A DNA stretch of 64,000 nt from Stenotrophomonas pavanii (lineage in GTDB: Bacteria > Pseudomonadota > Gammaproteobacteria > Xanthomonadales > Xanthomonadaceae), in contig NZ_FNFQ01000003.1 of assembly GCF_900101175.1 (NCBI RefSeq), positions 186,001 through 250,000 of the forward strand. Direction: 5' to 3'. The notes under the pieces are model-generated. The model was not told where the DNA came from, searched no databases, and worked only from the letters and a program-made list of their open reading frames with translations. This document shows, one piece after another, positions 17,224 through 25,999 of this stretch (the stretch's first letter is position 1; the number at the start of each line of letters is the position of its first letter). Made by a program: the position numbers and the translations under genes.

Positions 17224-19521
17224 GTGAATGATGCCCCTGTGTGGCCGGTGCGCGGCCAGACCCTACGTGCCTACCTGTGGCCGGTCGTGATCCTGGTCCT
17301 GCTCGCCGTGCCGTTTGTGCACAGTGGTGCGCAGGCGCAGTTCCTGCTGCTGCTTGCCGCCGGTTTTGCCGGCATGGCGGGGCTGGGCGAGCTGGTCGCC
17401 CGGATGTTCCGGCTGGATGCAGTGTTGCAGTCGCCGGCGATCTTCGTGCGGGTGTTGCTCGGCCAGACAGGCTTGGTGGTGCTCTGGCTGCTGCTGGCAC
17501 CGTTGACCTGGGTTTGGGGGCGGGTATTGGGCCTGCCTCTTGGTCTTTCCCTGATGTGCCTGGCCGTGGTCGCAGCTTCCGTCACCGTCATACGGCGGAA
17601 GCCGTGCGCGCCGGAGGCAAGCCAGGCGCACCGCCTCGGCGGCCCGGCATGGCTGCTGCTCGCTCTGTTGGCTGCGCTGGTGCTGCTCAAGGCGGCGACA
17701 CACTACTCCCTGCGCGCCGGTGCCCTGGGCCTGGATACGCATCAGCACATTGCATTCGCCCTCGATCTGTTCAATGCGGGCTATCCGAAGCTGACTGCAG
17801 GTCATACAGATTGGCTGGAAAAGTACCCGAAAATGCTGCACTTGTTCGCAGCACTGTGGGCCTGGCCGGGGCTGGGTGCGCACATTGGCCCGTTCCTGAA
17901 GATCCAGCCGGTGCTGCAGGCGACACTGGCCGTGTTCGCATTCGTGGAAGTGATCTTCCTGTGGATGCGTGGGCGGGCGCTGTCCCATCCTGCGCAGGGC
18001 ATGTGGTCGGCCCTGCTTACGGTGGTTCTGGGCTACGCCATCCTGCGTGGCACGATGTTCCTGTACCCGATGGACGATCTCAACAGCACCGGGCGGTTGG
18101 CGGCCTTCTCGACCCTGTTGTTGCCGGTCCTGTGCGCGATGCTCGCCTGGCTCGAGCCTGTCCGTTCGCTTCGTTCGTGGTTGCTGGCCTGGCTGAGCCT
18201 GCCGCTGGCCGGTGCCATGGCGGCCAAGCTCAACCCGTCGCTGGCGATTGCCTTTGTCAGTTTCAGTGTGCCGGCCTGGCTGGTGCTGATGACCCCGTTG
18301 TGGTGGCGTGCTCATGCGATGCGCGGCAAGGTTGCCGTGCCGCTGCTGGGCATGGTCGGCGGCGGCCTGCTCGGCGGCCTCTTGCTGGTCACCGATCCCT
18401 ACTACCTGCAACTGCTGGCGGAAGCGCTGCCGCCAGTACGCCGGTTCGTGGAACAGACACTGGGCCTGCACATGCTGGCCACCCCGGCCGAACTCAGCCG
18501 CACCTCTGATGCGTTCCGCGAGCACATCGTGCAGGTACTGCGCTGGGAGCTGTGGTATGGCCCCCAACCCGGTTTCGGCATGCAGTATCTGCCCGAGTCG
18601 CAGCAGCTGATGGGGCAGCGGCTGTTGCCGATGACGCGCCTGCTGATTGCGATCACCTCCGTGCTTGCGGTGGCCATGCTGACCATCGCGCCTGAAGCGA
18701 TCCGGCGCCGCCGCGCATTCTCGCTGCTGCTGGCTGCCCAGATCGCGTTGATCATTGCCGTGGCCGTGGCGCTTCGCGTGTCGAACATCACCACGCTTGC
18801 ATTGGGGCACGAAACGCTTGAAGCCAGCCTGCTGAGTACGTACACGCAGCGCTACATCGGCCTGCTGAGCATGTACGCGGTGCTCCTGCACTGGTCCCTG
18901 CTGCTGGCGACGCTGGTGATGACTGCAGATGCGCTGCTGCAGTGGCGCTGCCCGGGGTTGCCAGCGCGGCGCTGGGTTCGCGTGCCGGTAAACGTGCTTG
19001 TGGGTGGTGTGGCGGTGGTGCTGGTTGCAGCCTTCGTCCTGGTGGATATCAAGGGAGTAACCCCGGCCGATCAGGGCTGGACGTTCCCGATCACCGAGGC
19101 GGACGTGCGTGCGTTCCGGCGCGCGGAGAGCCAACTGCCAGACGACGCGGTCGTGTTGGCGCCTGCCTATGCGATCGTGCTTAACGGACGCGAGGACTGG
19201 GTGCTGCCGTCGATGTATGTCACTCCCTATCTGCCGTTCGCCCAGCGTGATTACCTGTTCAACGTCAGGCTGGGTTCGGGCTACGGCTACTTCGCCAGGG
19301 ACCTGCGTTCAATGTTCTGCCGTTCGCAGGCGGAGCAGACCCGTGCGATGCTCCGTCGAGCCGGAGTCACCCACCTGCTGGCACACCGCTTGCCGGGACA
19401 GAGTGATGCGCGGGTCATGGATGGGCAGTACTGTCTGACCGGTTACCGGCAATTGGGCGCCAGCGAAGAGCCGGTCGCCGTGGGCCCGGACGGGCTGGTG
19501 TTCTACCGGTTGGATCCGTGA
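17224..19521 (+). CDS. Large polytopic membrane protein, GT-C-like
   Basis: A 765-residue inner-membrane protein with about twelve hydrophobic segments, then a soluble C-terminal domain (about 610-765) probably facing the periplasm. The first large loop holds LGLDTHQHIAFALDLFNAGY (Asp171), in the place where GT-C glycosyltransferases carry their catalytic acidic residue, followed by HTDWLEKYPKMLHLF. Family is not recognised with certainty; a lipid-linked-sugar glycosyltransferase or polymer-modifying enzyme is the best guess. The start is unclear: GTG 17224 with TGGAA upstream is preferred; TTG 17191 would add 11 residues and overlap the previous gene. Confidence 0.6.
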   Translation: MNDAPVWPVRGQTLRAYLWPVVILVLLAVPFVHSGAQAQFLLLLAAGFAGMAGLGELVARMFRLDAVLQSPAIFVRVLLGQTGLVVLWLLLAPLTWVWGRVLGLPLGLSLMCLAVVAASVTVIRRKPCAPEASQAHRLGGPAWLLLALLAALVLLKAATHYSLRAGALGLDTHQHIAFALDLFNAGYPKLTAGHTDWLEKYPKMLHLFAALWAWPGLGAHIGPFLKIQPVLQATLAVFAFVEVIFLWMRGRALSHPAQGMWSALLTVVLGYAILRGTMFLYPMDDLNSTGRLAAFSTLLLPVLCAMLAWLEPVRSLRSWLLAWLSLPLAGAMAAKLNPSLAIAFVSFSVPAWLVLMTPLWWRAHAMRGKVAVPLLGMVGGGLLGGLLLVTDPYYLQLLAEALPPVRRFVEQTLGLHMLATPAELSRTSDAFREHIVQVLRWELWYGPQPGFGMQYLPESQQLMGQRLLPMTRLLIAITSVLAVAMLTIAPEAIRRRRAFSLLLAAQIALIIAVAVALRVSNITTLALGHETLEASLLSTYTQRYIGLLSMYAVLLHWSLLLATLVMTADALLQWRCPGLPARRWVRVPVNVLVGGVAVVLVAAFVLVDIKGVTPADQGWTFPITEADVRAFRRAESQLPDDAVVLAPAYAIVLNGREDWVLPSMYVTPYLPFAQRDYLFNVRLGSGYGYFARDLRSMFCRSQAEQTRAMLRRAGVTHLLAHRLPGQSDARVMDGQYCLTGYRQLGASEEPVAVGPDGLVFYRLDP

Positions 19522-19528
19522 GGCGGTG

Positions 19529-20557
19529 ATGGACTACAACGAGTTGGAGAGGGCAATGCTCGGACAGACGGACATCACACAGCACGCTCGGTCACAGGCG
19601 ATCGCAGTCGTGGTTCCCAGCTACAAGGTCATCCGGCATATCCTGGACGTGATCGCCACCATCGGCCCGGAAGTCACTGCCATCTATTGCGTGGATGATG
19701 CATGCCCGGAACAGTCCGGGCGTTACATCGAGGCGAACAATACCGACCCGCGGGTGCGCGTGCTCTACCACGAAGTCAACCAGGGGGTGGGAGGCGCCAC
19801 CATGACCGGCTACCGGCAGGCCGTTGCCGATGGCATGGACGTGATCGTGAAGATCGATGGGGATGGCCAGATGGATCCGGCGCTGCTGCCCCTGTTTGTG
19901 GCGCCGATCCTCAGCGGCGAGGCTGACTACACCAAGGGAAACCGCTTCTGGGATCTTTCGCACATCAGCCGTATGCCGATGCTGAGGCGTGTCGGCAACC
20001 TGGGGCTTTCCTTCCTGGCCAAAGCATCCAGTGGATATTGGCGGTTGTTCGATCCGACCAACGGCTACACCGCCATCCACGCCGCTGTTGCACAGCGGTT
20101 GCCGATGGAGGCGATCAGTACGCGTTACTTCTTTGAAACCGATCTCCTCTTCAGGCTCAATGCCATGCAGGCTGTGGTGCAGGATGTCCCGATGGATGCA
20201 CGCTATGGCGACGAAGTGAGCAATTTGAAGATCAGTCAGGTACTCGGCGAGTTCGCGCTCAAGCATGCCCGCAACTTCTGCAAGCGCATCGCCTACCGGT
20301 ACTACCTGCGTGACCTCAGCATCGCTTCACTGGAATTGATCGCGGCGCTGGCGCTGCTCGGTGGCGGCGTACTGTACGGCGGCTGGAACTGGATTGTTGC
20401 CGCCAATGAGGGTGTCTCCGCGCCCGTAGGCACGGTGGTGCTGCCCTCGATTGCCATCGTCAGCGGCCTGCAGTTCCTGCTGGCATTCCTCAGCTATGAC
20501 ATCGCCAACCAGCCCAATACGCCGCTGCATCGCGCGCTGGCACGCCTGCGTCGTTGA
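19529..20557 (+). CDS. GtrB-like polyprenyl-phosphate glycosyltransferase (GT2)
   Basis: A 342-residue DPM1/GtrB-like transferase that would load a sugar onto undecaprenyl phosphate on the inner face of the membrane. The GT2 domain begins at AIAVVVPSYKVIRHILDVI, has CVDDACPEQSG as the first acidic site and VKIDGDGQMDP as the metal-binding DxD region, then DPTNGYTAIHAAVAQRLP. Two hydrophobic helices close the protein (about 262-283 and 303-325), as in GtrB. ATG 19529 follows GAGGCGG closely; GTG 19526 is in frame one codon before. A gtrA gene and GT-C-like genes lie in the facing operon, so a Gtr-type periplasmic decoration system is likely. Confidence 0.82.
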   Translation: MDYNELERAMLGQTDITQHARSQAIAVVVPSYKVIRHILDVIATIGPEVTAIYCVDDACPEQSGRYIEANNTDPRVRVLYHEVNQGVGGATMTGYRQAVADGMDVIVKIDGDGQMDPALLPLFVAPILSGEADYTKGNRFWDLSHISRMPMLRRVGNLGLSFLAKASSGYWRLFDPTNGYTAIHAAVAQRLPMEAISTRYFFETDLLFRLNAMQAVVQDVPMDARYGDEVSNLKISQVLGEFALKHARNFCKRIAYRYYLRDLSIASLELIAALALLGGGVLYGGWNWIVAANEGVSAPVGTVVLPSIAIVSGLQFLLAFLSYDIANQPNTPLHRALARLRR

Positions 20558-20565
20558 TGGGCGCC

Positions 20566-20592
20566 TCCCGCCTGGCACGCAGCCAGGCGGGA
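20566..20592. terminator. Hairpin between convergent operons
   Basis: A perfect 10-bp stem (TCCCGCCTGG/CCAGGCGGGA, 7-base loop) in the 44-base gap between the rightward and leftward arms of the LPS locus. There is no T-run, so it may be a two-way transcription block of modest strength. Confidence 0.5.
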
Positions 20593-20601
20593 CGCGTCAG
20601 T

Positions 20602-22332
20602 TCAGGGGCTGTAGTTGAAGTCCCCGCTGCAGATGCCGGGGACGACCACCTTCATCGGGCCCGCATGCAGGGTGTCATCGCGCACATACAGCTTGAACGG
20701 CGAGCCGACCTTGTCCGAGCCCTGCTGGCGCTCGGGGGCGGCGAGAATACCGCGGCCGATGATCGTGCCCTGTGCATCCAGCAGGTAGAGCGCACCCAGA
20801 CCCTCGCCGAGATAGGTATCGACCAGCCCGCCCTGGAGGCGTGACCAGCCTCCCGATCCGGGCAATGCCCGGGTAACGGGCGGCACCACGCCACAGCCTT
20901 GGGCAGGTGCCGGCCCGTAGCGTTGGCCCATGCTCTCGCGCGCACCCTTCAACCACGTACTGGCAAAAATCGACAAGTCCTGGGTGGACGCATCACGTGC
21001 GATTTCCAGCGCACGCGGACTGTCCGGATAGGTCCACAGAATCTGTTCGTCATCGCGTGCGCCCATTTCCAGCGCCATGGCTGCCGTGGTCTTCTCGAAA
21101 TCGGCCAGGGGATTGTGCTTGACCGCGTTCCACTGCAGCGGCAGGAACACCAGCGGGATGACCAGCAGTACGGCGGCCGCCTGGCCGCGGGCCCAGGAAA
21201 AACGACGGCACAGGCGGGCGACCCCCAGGATCATCACGCAGGCAATCACCAACAGCGCTGGTGTGGTGTAGCGGCTGGCCACGGCACTGTCCAGGCCGAA
21301 CACAATGCGGCTGCCGGCTACCGCAAATGCCGATGTGCCCAGGTAGCCCACGAACAATGAAAGTGCCAGTTCCAGATCGACGCCGCGGTGCTTGCGAAGC
21401 AGCGTGGTGCCTGCCAGGTAGAGAGCCAGGACGGTGACAATCGCGCCGCAGCCGACGGCGACGTAGAGGTTGGGCTTGTCGTCACCGGCGAGGTGCGCAA
21501 AAGGGCTCCCCAGATAGGCAAAGAGGAACCACATCACGCCGCGCGGCGAATCGCGAAGGGTGTTGGACAGCGAACCATGGGTGCCCGGGGACACGTAACC
21601 ATGGAAGTACAGGGCCGTGACCCCCAGGGCGACCACCGCCACCAGGGCAATGCGCTTGGTGCCCTGTCGGCCGAGAATACAGCCGGCCAGCAGCAGCCAG
21701 GTGGCCAGGACGCCGTTGGCCATGCTGCCGGCGGCCACTACTGCCAGCAGCAGGGCGGCACCGAACCAGGCATTGCGGCAGCGTGGGGCCACGTTGGAGC
21801 GCCATAGCAGCAACAGGCTGGCAAGCGGCAGCAGCTGAGCCAGGAAGAACTGGCTCTGGAAGCCCCAGGTCAAGTTGTTCTCCTGGGTCCACAGCAAGGC
21901 CAGGCTCAGGATCACCGCGGCGACGATGCGCATTGCGGAGGTGGCCGTGGGAAGGATGCGCAGGGCGCACCAGGCCAGCAGTCCGAAGGTGATGAGCGCC
22001 AGGGCGTAGTTGACGATCAACAGGAACACTGCATGACCGCCGAAGTACTTCAGGTCGATGAAGAACAGAAGCCTGGCCAGAATGATGCGATGTTCGTTGT
22101 GCTGGGCCCACCAGGCCGAAAGGTCGCTCTGCTGGCGCAGATAGAAGCCGAGCGTGCCGTCCCACATGTCCCAGAACGGAACCGGGCTGTAACCATGCTT
22201 GCCGGCAAGAACTGCCAGCACGGCATACAACAGTGCGAGGGCCAGGCCCAGGAGCATGGCCGGCTGTCGCAGCAGTGAACGTGGGCCTGCGGGTCCCAGA
22301 GAAGCAGGCGAGGCAGGAGGGAGGGTCGGCAT
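20602..22332 (-). CDS. GT-C-like membrane glycosyltransferase with DMWD and HNEHR motifs
   Basis: A 576-residue protein with an N-terminal membrane helix, a first loop containing PFWDMWDGTLGFY (Asp55, Asp58) and AWWAQHNEHRIILAR (78-82), about nine more membrane segments and a soluble C-terminal domain (about 430-576) presumably in the periplasm. Acidic residues in the first outer loop are the usual mark of GT-C enzymes that take sugars from polyprenyl phosphates. Last gene of the ten-gene leftward operon, 2 bases after gtrA. It is a candidate arabinofuranosyltransferase because the same operon makes lipid-linked arabinofuranose; this is inference from context. Confidence 0.6.
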   Translation of the reverse strand: MPTLPPASPASLGPAGPRSLLRQPAMLLGLALALLYAVLAVLAGKHGYSPVPFWDMWDGTLGFYLRQQSDLSAWWAQHNEHRIILARLLFFIDLKYFGGHAVFLLIVNYALALITFGLLAWCALRILPTATSAMRIVAAVILSLALLWTQENNLTWGFQSQFFLAQLLPLASLLLLWRSNVAPRCRNAWFGAALLLAVVAAGSMANGVLATWLLLAGCILGRQGTKRIALVAVVALGVTALYFHGYVSPGTHGSLSNTLRDSPRGVMWFLFAYLGSPFAHLAGDDKPNLYVAVGCGAIVTVLALYLAGTTLLRKHRGVDLELALSLFVGYLGTSAFAVAGSRIVFGLDSAVASRYTTPALLVIACVMILGVARLCRRFSWARGQAAAVLLVIPLVFLPLQWNAVKHNPLADFEKTTAAMALEMGARDDEQILWTYPDSPRALEIARDASTQDLSIFASTWLKGARESMGQRYGPAPAQGCGVVPPVTRALPGSGGWSRLQGGLVDTYLGEGLGALYLLDAQGTIIGRGILAAPERQQGSDKVGSPFKLYVRDDTLHAGPMKVVVPGICSGDFNYSP

Positions 22333-22334
22333 GC

Positions 22335-22730
22335 CTAGGATTTCCTGAAGGTGAAATGCTTGTGCCCGAAGTAGCTCACCACCGCCGGCGCAATGACGCC
22401 CAACGCGTGTGCGAGCGTTTCAGGATGGAAGGTCAGGCCCATCCATGGGAAGACGTAATGACTGAACAGCAGGCTGACGACAAGGGTCTGCAGCAAGGCC
22501 AGTGCGTTCACTGCGATGAACCACATCACCTGCGCGGCCAGCGGCTTGTTCGCGTCCTTGAAGACATAGGCCCGATTGAGCAGGAAGGCGGTGGCCATGC
22601 CAATGAGATATGCCAGGACGATCGCAGGCACATATGACATGACATGGCTCAAGGCGATGCGCGAGCCGAAGTTCGCGATCGCGGCCAGACCACTGGCGAC
22701 AATGAAGAGAATGAAGCGGCGCTCGATCAT
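22335..22730 (-). CDS. gtrA: GtrA-family membrane protein (polyprenyl-phosphate-sugar flippase)
   Basis: A 131-residue protein with four membrane helices and the GtrA ends: MIERRFILFIVASGLAAIANFGSRIALS at the start, a middle LIGMATAFLLNRAYVF, and SYFGHKHFTFRKS at the C-terminus. GtrA proteins are believed to move polyprenyl-phosphate-linked sugars to the periplasmic face. ATG 22730 is chosen because the family begins there; the longer upstream frame is not protein-like. It lies between two GT-C-like genes and can serve the GtrB-like product (19529-20557) or lipid-linked arabinose. Confidence 0.87.
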   Translation of the reverse strand: MIERRFILFIVASGLAAIANFGSRIALSHVMSYVPAIVLAYLIGMATAFLLNRAYVFKDANKPLAAQVMWFIAVNALALLQTLVVSLLFSHYVFPWMGLTFHPETLAHALGVIAPAVVSYFGHKHFTFRKS

Positions 22731-22776
22731 GACTGCCAGCGGCGGAGGTTGAAAACGATCATCTGGAGACTTCTGG

Positions 22777-24642
22777 TTACTGTGTGGAGGAGGCTGGGGA
22801 CGACGGCAGATCCTGCGGGCCGAGACGGTTGTCGAACAGACTGCGGCTGACCAGCTGACGGCATTGCTCTGCCGTGAGCGGGGCGTGCCAGAGGTTCTCC
22901 AGCCGTCCAGTCCAATGCACGGCTGGGCCGGCAAGCGAGTGCCCGGCTGTGCAGCGCTGAACCTCTACCCGCCAGTCCAGCGTGGTGTGCGTGCGGAATC
23001 CGTACTGTAGCGTCTGATGCAGGGGGGCCAGCAGCAGCAGCACCAGCATCACCCGTGCCGGGCCGCGGGCCCCGCCAATCAGATGGATCAGGATCCAGGC
23101 AAGGAACACATAAGGATAGAAGAAGTAGCGGGGTCCGCCGCTGAAGGGGTCGAGCGGATCGACCGGCACCCGAGCTGCGGCAGCGGCGACCGACAGCAGG
23201 AAGCAGGCGATGAGCGCAGGCAGAACCCAGTTGCGTTCACGTCGCTGGGCCCACGCAGCAGCCAGGATGACGATCGAAAGCGCCACGCCGATGCCCGCAA
23301 CGAGTGCGGGCTGGGCCAGGTCGGGGCGCCAGAACAGGAAATGACCGACGAAGCGCTCCAGCAGCGCCGAGATGCCGGGGAGTGAGCGGTGCTCCTGGGA
23401 AGCGACCGGGTTCAGCACCACGAGCAGTGCCTGCATCGCGCCGAACAGGGCGGCGACGGCCAGCAGGTACCACTCACCGCGCCGGCGCAGCAGAAGTGCA
23501 CGCACGCCGTACAGCGGCACCATCATCACGATGAGCGGCGAAGACAGCGCACCGAGCAGCAGCATGGGCAGCCGCCAGCGAAGTCCGGGAGAGCGCTGCT
23601 CATCCCAGAACAGCGGAATCAGCACCAGGAAACCGCCCCACCACAATGCATAGGCCGATGTGGAGAAGACCTCCGCATCGGTGGGAACCGCAAGGACCGC
23701 CAGCGCGCATGCCCAGGGAGCGCGCAGGCGCGTCGGGGCCAGGGCCAGCGTGACCATGACCGCCATCGTCATCGCTGCCGCCAGTGCCAGGCTGATTTCC
23801 GGCAACCAGCGGAACGACAACGTGACCGAGATCGCGTTGATCAGTTTGTTGGGCAGCAGGATGTAACCGGCCACCGGATGGACCAGCGTGCTCCATCCAT
23901 AATGCAGGAAATCCGGCAGCAGGTCCTTGCCATCTTCCACCCAGACGTAGGGGTTGCGCCATTGCGACGGACGGCGCAGCACGAGTGCCAGCAATGTTGC
24001 CGCTGCAACGAATGCACCAACCCAGAGGCGTTGACGTCGGTGGCGCGGGGGGCCGGAGAGCGTGTTGCCGTGATCGATGCGGCCCAGCCAGGGATACAGC
24101 ACCGCAACCAGCAGCAGCGCGATGCTGACCGGCACCCATCCACCGTAGCCGGAGACGATGCCCACGCCAATCCAGCCGAAGCCTTCCTGGGTCTGGTCGC
24201 GCACGATCAGGCGACTCTCCTGCGCCTGCAAGGCAGGTGGCACTTCGATGATCCAGCGGACCCAGCGGTCCCCCGCGCGCGGCAGCGGAACCGGTACCTC
24301 CACTCCGTCAGGCCCGGAGAGGACCGCGCTGATGCCTGGCGTATCACCATAGCCGGCGATTTCGATCGACACTGACGGGGTGCCGGCGGGGATGGGTTCG
24401 ACGACCAGTTCTGCCGTATCGGCGTTCTGCAGGTCGCAGAAGGAAATCGCACGTGAGCTGGACGACGTTGCCTGCTTCAGGAAAGGCGACATCGCCTGCG
24501 AGCATCCACCGCTGACGCGGCCTTGATACTCGCGGTCGCTGAGGCCCAATATCGCCACGACCACCGCACCCAGCAGCAGGACCAGGCGGAGGAACGAACT
24601 GTTCCCAGGGTGCAGGTGCCTGAGGATTGATGAGTTTGGCAT
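22777..24642 (-). CDS. GT-C-like polytopic membrane protein with periplasmic N-terminal domain
   Basis: A 621-residue protein with an N-terminal helix (about 17-35), a 130-residue beta-rich region (about 38-165, VEPIPAGTPSVSIEIAGYG) likely outside the inner membrane, then about ten helices. The loop after the third helix, RNPYVWVEDGKDLLPDFLHYGW, has the acidic ED site expected of GT-C enzymes, and HPVAGYILLPNKLINAI follows. No catalytic assignment is possible by reading. The start ATG 24642 leaves 35 bases to the oxidoreductase gene upstream. A lipid-linked sugar transferase is the most likely role from the operon. Confidence 0.58.
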   Translation of the reverse strand: MPNSSILRHLHPGNSSFLRLVLLLGAVVVAILGLSDREYQGRVSGGCSQAMSPFLKQATSSSSRAISFCDLQNADTAELVVEPIPAGTPSVSIEIAGYGDTPGISAVLSGPDGVEVPVPLPRAGDRWVRWIIEVPPALQAQESRLIVRDQTQEGFGWIGVGIVSGYGGWVPVSIALLLVAVLYPWLGRIDHGNTLSGPPRHRRQRLWVGAFVAAATLLALVLRRPSQWRNPYVWVEDGKDLLPDFLHYGWSTLVHPVAGYILLPNKLINAISVTLSFRWLPEISLALAAAMTMAVMVTLALAPTRLRAPWACALAVLAVPTDAEVFSTSAYALWWGGFLVLIPLFWDEQRSPGLRWRLPMLLLGALSSPLIVMMVPLYGVRALLLRRRGEWYLLAVAALFGAMQALLVVLNPVASQEHRSLPGISALLERFVGHFLFWRPDLAQPALVAGIGVALSIVILAAAWAQRRERNWVLPALIACFLLSVAAAAARVPVDPLDPFSGGPRYFFYPYVFLAWILIHLIGGARGPARVMLVLLLLAPLHQTLQYGFRTHTTLDWRVEVQRCTAGHSLAGPAVHWTGRLENLWHAPLTAEQCRQLVSRSLFDNRLGPQDLPSSPASSTQ

Positions 24643-24677
24643 CGTTGAGAGCTGCCTGGCGGACAAGGGGGAGTGGT

Positions 24678-25970
24678 TCAGCGGCTGGCGAGGTCTGCCA
24701 GCGCCGCCCCCACTGCGATGCTCTCGTTGATCGAACGATCTTCCGGATAGTAGTACGCCGTATCGGCCATGAAGAAGCCTTGCAGTGGCGTCTTCATTGG
24801 GGGCAGCATGTCCTGGAACCCGGGCGGGCAGATGGTTTGCGCGTACTCGTAGCGGTGGCAATGGGTGGCTTTGATCCAGTCCGGCTCGAAGGCCGGGTTG
24901 ATCATGGGCAGATAGCTGATCACTTCGTCGATCAACTGCTGATTGCTCCATTGCCACTTCGGATGGGTCTTGGGCATGTAGTAGGGCGCGTAGACAATGT
25001 GCTCGCCGGGGCCCTCGCCAGGATTGAGGTTGCTGTACTCGATCAGGCCGGGAATGGCGATGCGATCATCGCTGATGTTCATCCAGAAATTCTCGCTGAC
25101 CGGCTGCGACAGCTTCAGGATCACGCAGGCTACCGGAATGTTCTCAATGGCGCCGACCTGGTCGGCGAATGCCTTCGGAAGGCCGGGAACCATATCGGGC
25201 ACGTACTGGATGGGGGCGGTGGAAACCACGGTTTCATAGGGCTGATGACCGTCGGGCGTGCGGATGCCGGTGACCTTCCCCCCGGCAGAGGTGACTTCCT
25301 GGATCGGCTGGGAAAGCAGGATGCGCCCGCCGAGGCGAACGACTTCCTTGGCCATCCTGTCGAGCAGCACGGCCGAGCCGCCTTGCAGGTAACCCATGCT
25401 CTCGTTGAACAGATTGCGACGCGACAGCGCCACGCGCTTGATGCGCGTGCCGATCCAGGAGGCTGAAAGATCGTTCTGGTACTCGAAGAACTTCAGTGCG
25501 AATGCCCTTTCCCACATCACCTTGTAGGCATTCGGGCCGATCCAGCGGGTGATCCAGTCGCGTGCGTTCTCCTTGTCCAGAGCTGTCCAATCCTGGATGC
25601 CCTTGGTGTACATCACGTGCAGGGCGTAGCGCACCTTGTCGATCAGACCCAGATGCGGGAAGCCTAGCAGGGCGAACGGCGTGCCCCACTTGTGCAGCTT
25701 GCCCTGGTAGTAATAACCCATCTTGGTATCCGTCCAACGCAGACGATCAGACAGCTGCATCTCGTCCAACAGCTTGAACAGCGGATAGTCGGTCTTGCAA
25801 ATGAAATGGTAGTAGCGCTCGATGCGCAGGCCGTCGAAATCGAAGTCGGCCGACATCCCGCCGATACGGTCATCACGCTCGTACACATCAACCTGGTGAC
25901 CTTTCTTCAGCAGCTCAAGGGCTGCCATCAAGCCCATCGGGCCACTACCAATGATGGCGAAAGTGCTCAT
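24678..25970 (-). CDS. FAD/NAD(P)-dependent amine-oxidase-like oxidoreductase
   Basis: A 430-residue flavoprotein. The FAD Rossmann motif is IIGSGPMGLMAALELLKKGHQVDVYE (residues 5-31) followed by DDRIGGMSADFDFDGLRIERYYHF, a layout shared with UDP-galactopyranose mutases and protoporphyrinogen-oxidase-like enzymes; a C-terminal FAD contact appears as FMADTAYYYPEDRSINESIAVG. No family-defining mutase signature was recognised, so it may reduce, desaturate or ring-contract a sugar or lipid substrate. It sits in the leftward LPS operon, 29 bases after an NAD-dependent epimerase-like gene. Confidence 0.7.
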   Translation of the reverse strand: MSTFAIIGSGPMGLMAALELLKKGHQVDVYERDDRIGGMSADFDFDGLRIERYYHFICKTDYPLFKLLDEMQLSDRLRWTDTKMGYYYQGKLHKWGTPFALLGFPHLGLIDKVRYALHVMYTKGIQDWTALDKENARDWITRWIGPNAYKVMWERAFALKFFEYQNDLSASWIGTRIKRVALSRRNLFNESMGYLQGGSAVLLDRMAKEVVRLGGRILLSQPIQEVTSAGGKVTGIRTPDGHQPYETVVSTAPIQYVPDMVPGLPKAFADQVGAIENIPVACVILKLSQPVSENFWMNISDDRIAIPGLIEYSNLNPGEGPGEHIVYAPYYMPKTHPKWQWSNQQLIDEVISYLPMINPAFEPDWIKATHCHRYEYAQTICPPGFQDMLPPMKTPLQGFFMADTAYYYPEDRSINESIAVGAALADLASR

Positions 25971-25999
25971 TCGAATTGGGTTCCGTCTGTTCTGTTTGT

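Noticed and set aside
17263..19134. Leftward open frame opposite the large membrane protein
   Set aside because: Gln/Arg/His-rich shadow. The rightward frame shows regular hydrophobic helices and fits the operon spacing.
22731..22934. Longer N-terminus for the first GtrA
   Set aside because: The extra 68 residues are Arg/Pro/Ser-rich shadow sequence; ATG 22730 starts the family.
23389..24375. Rightward open frame opposite a GT-C-like gene
   Set aside because: Low-complexity Gln/Arg shadow, no ribosome site, no domain.
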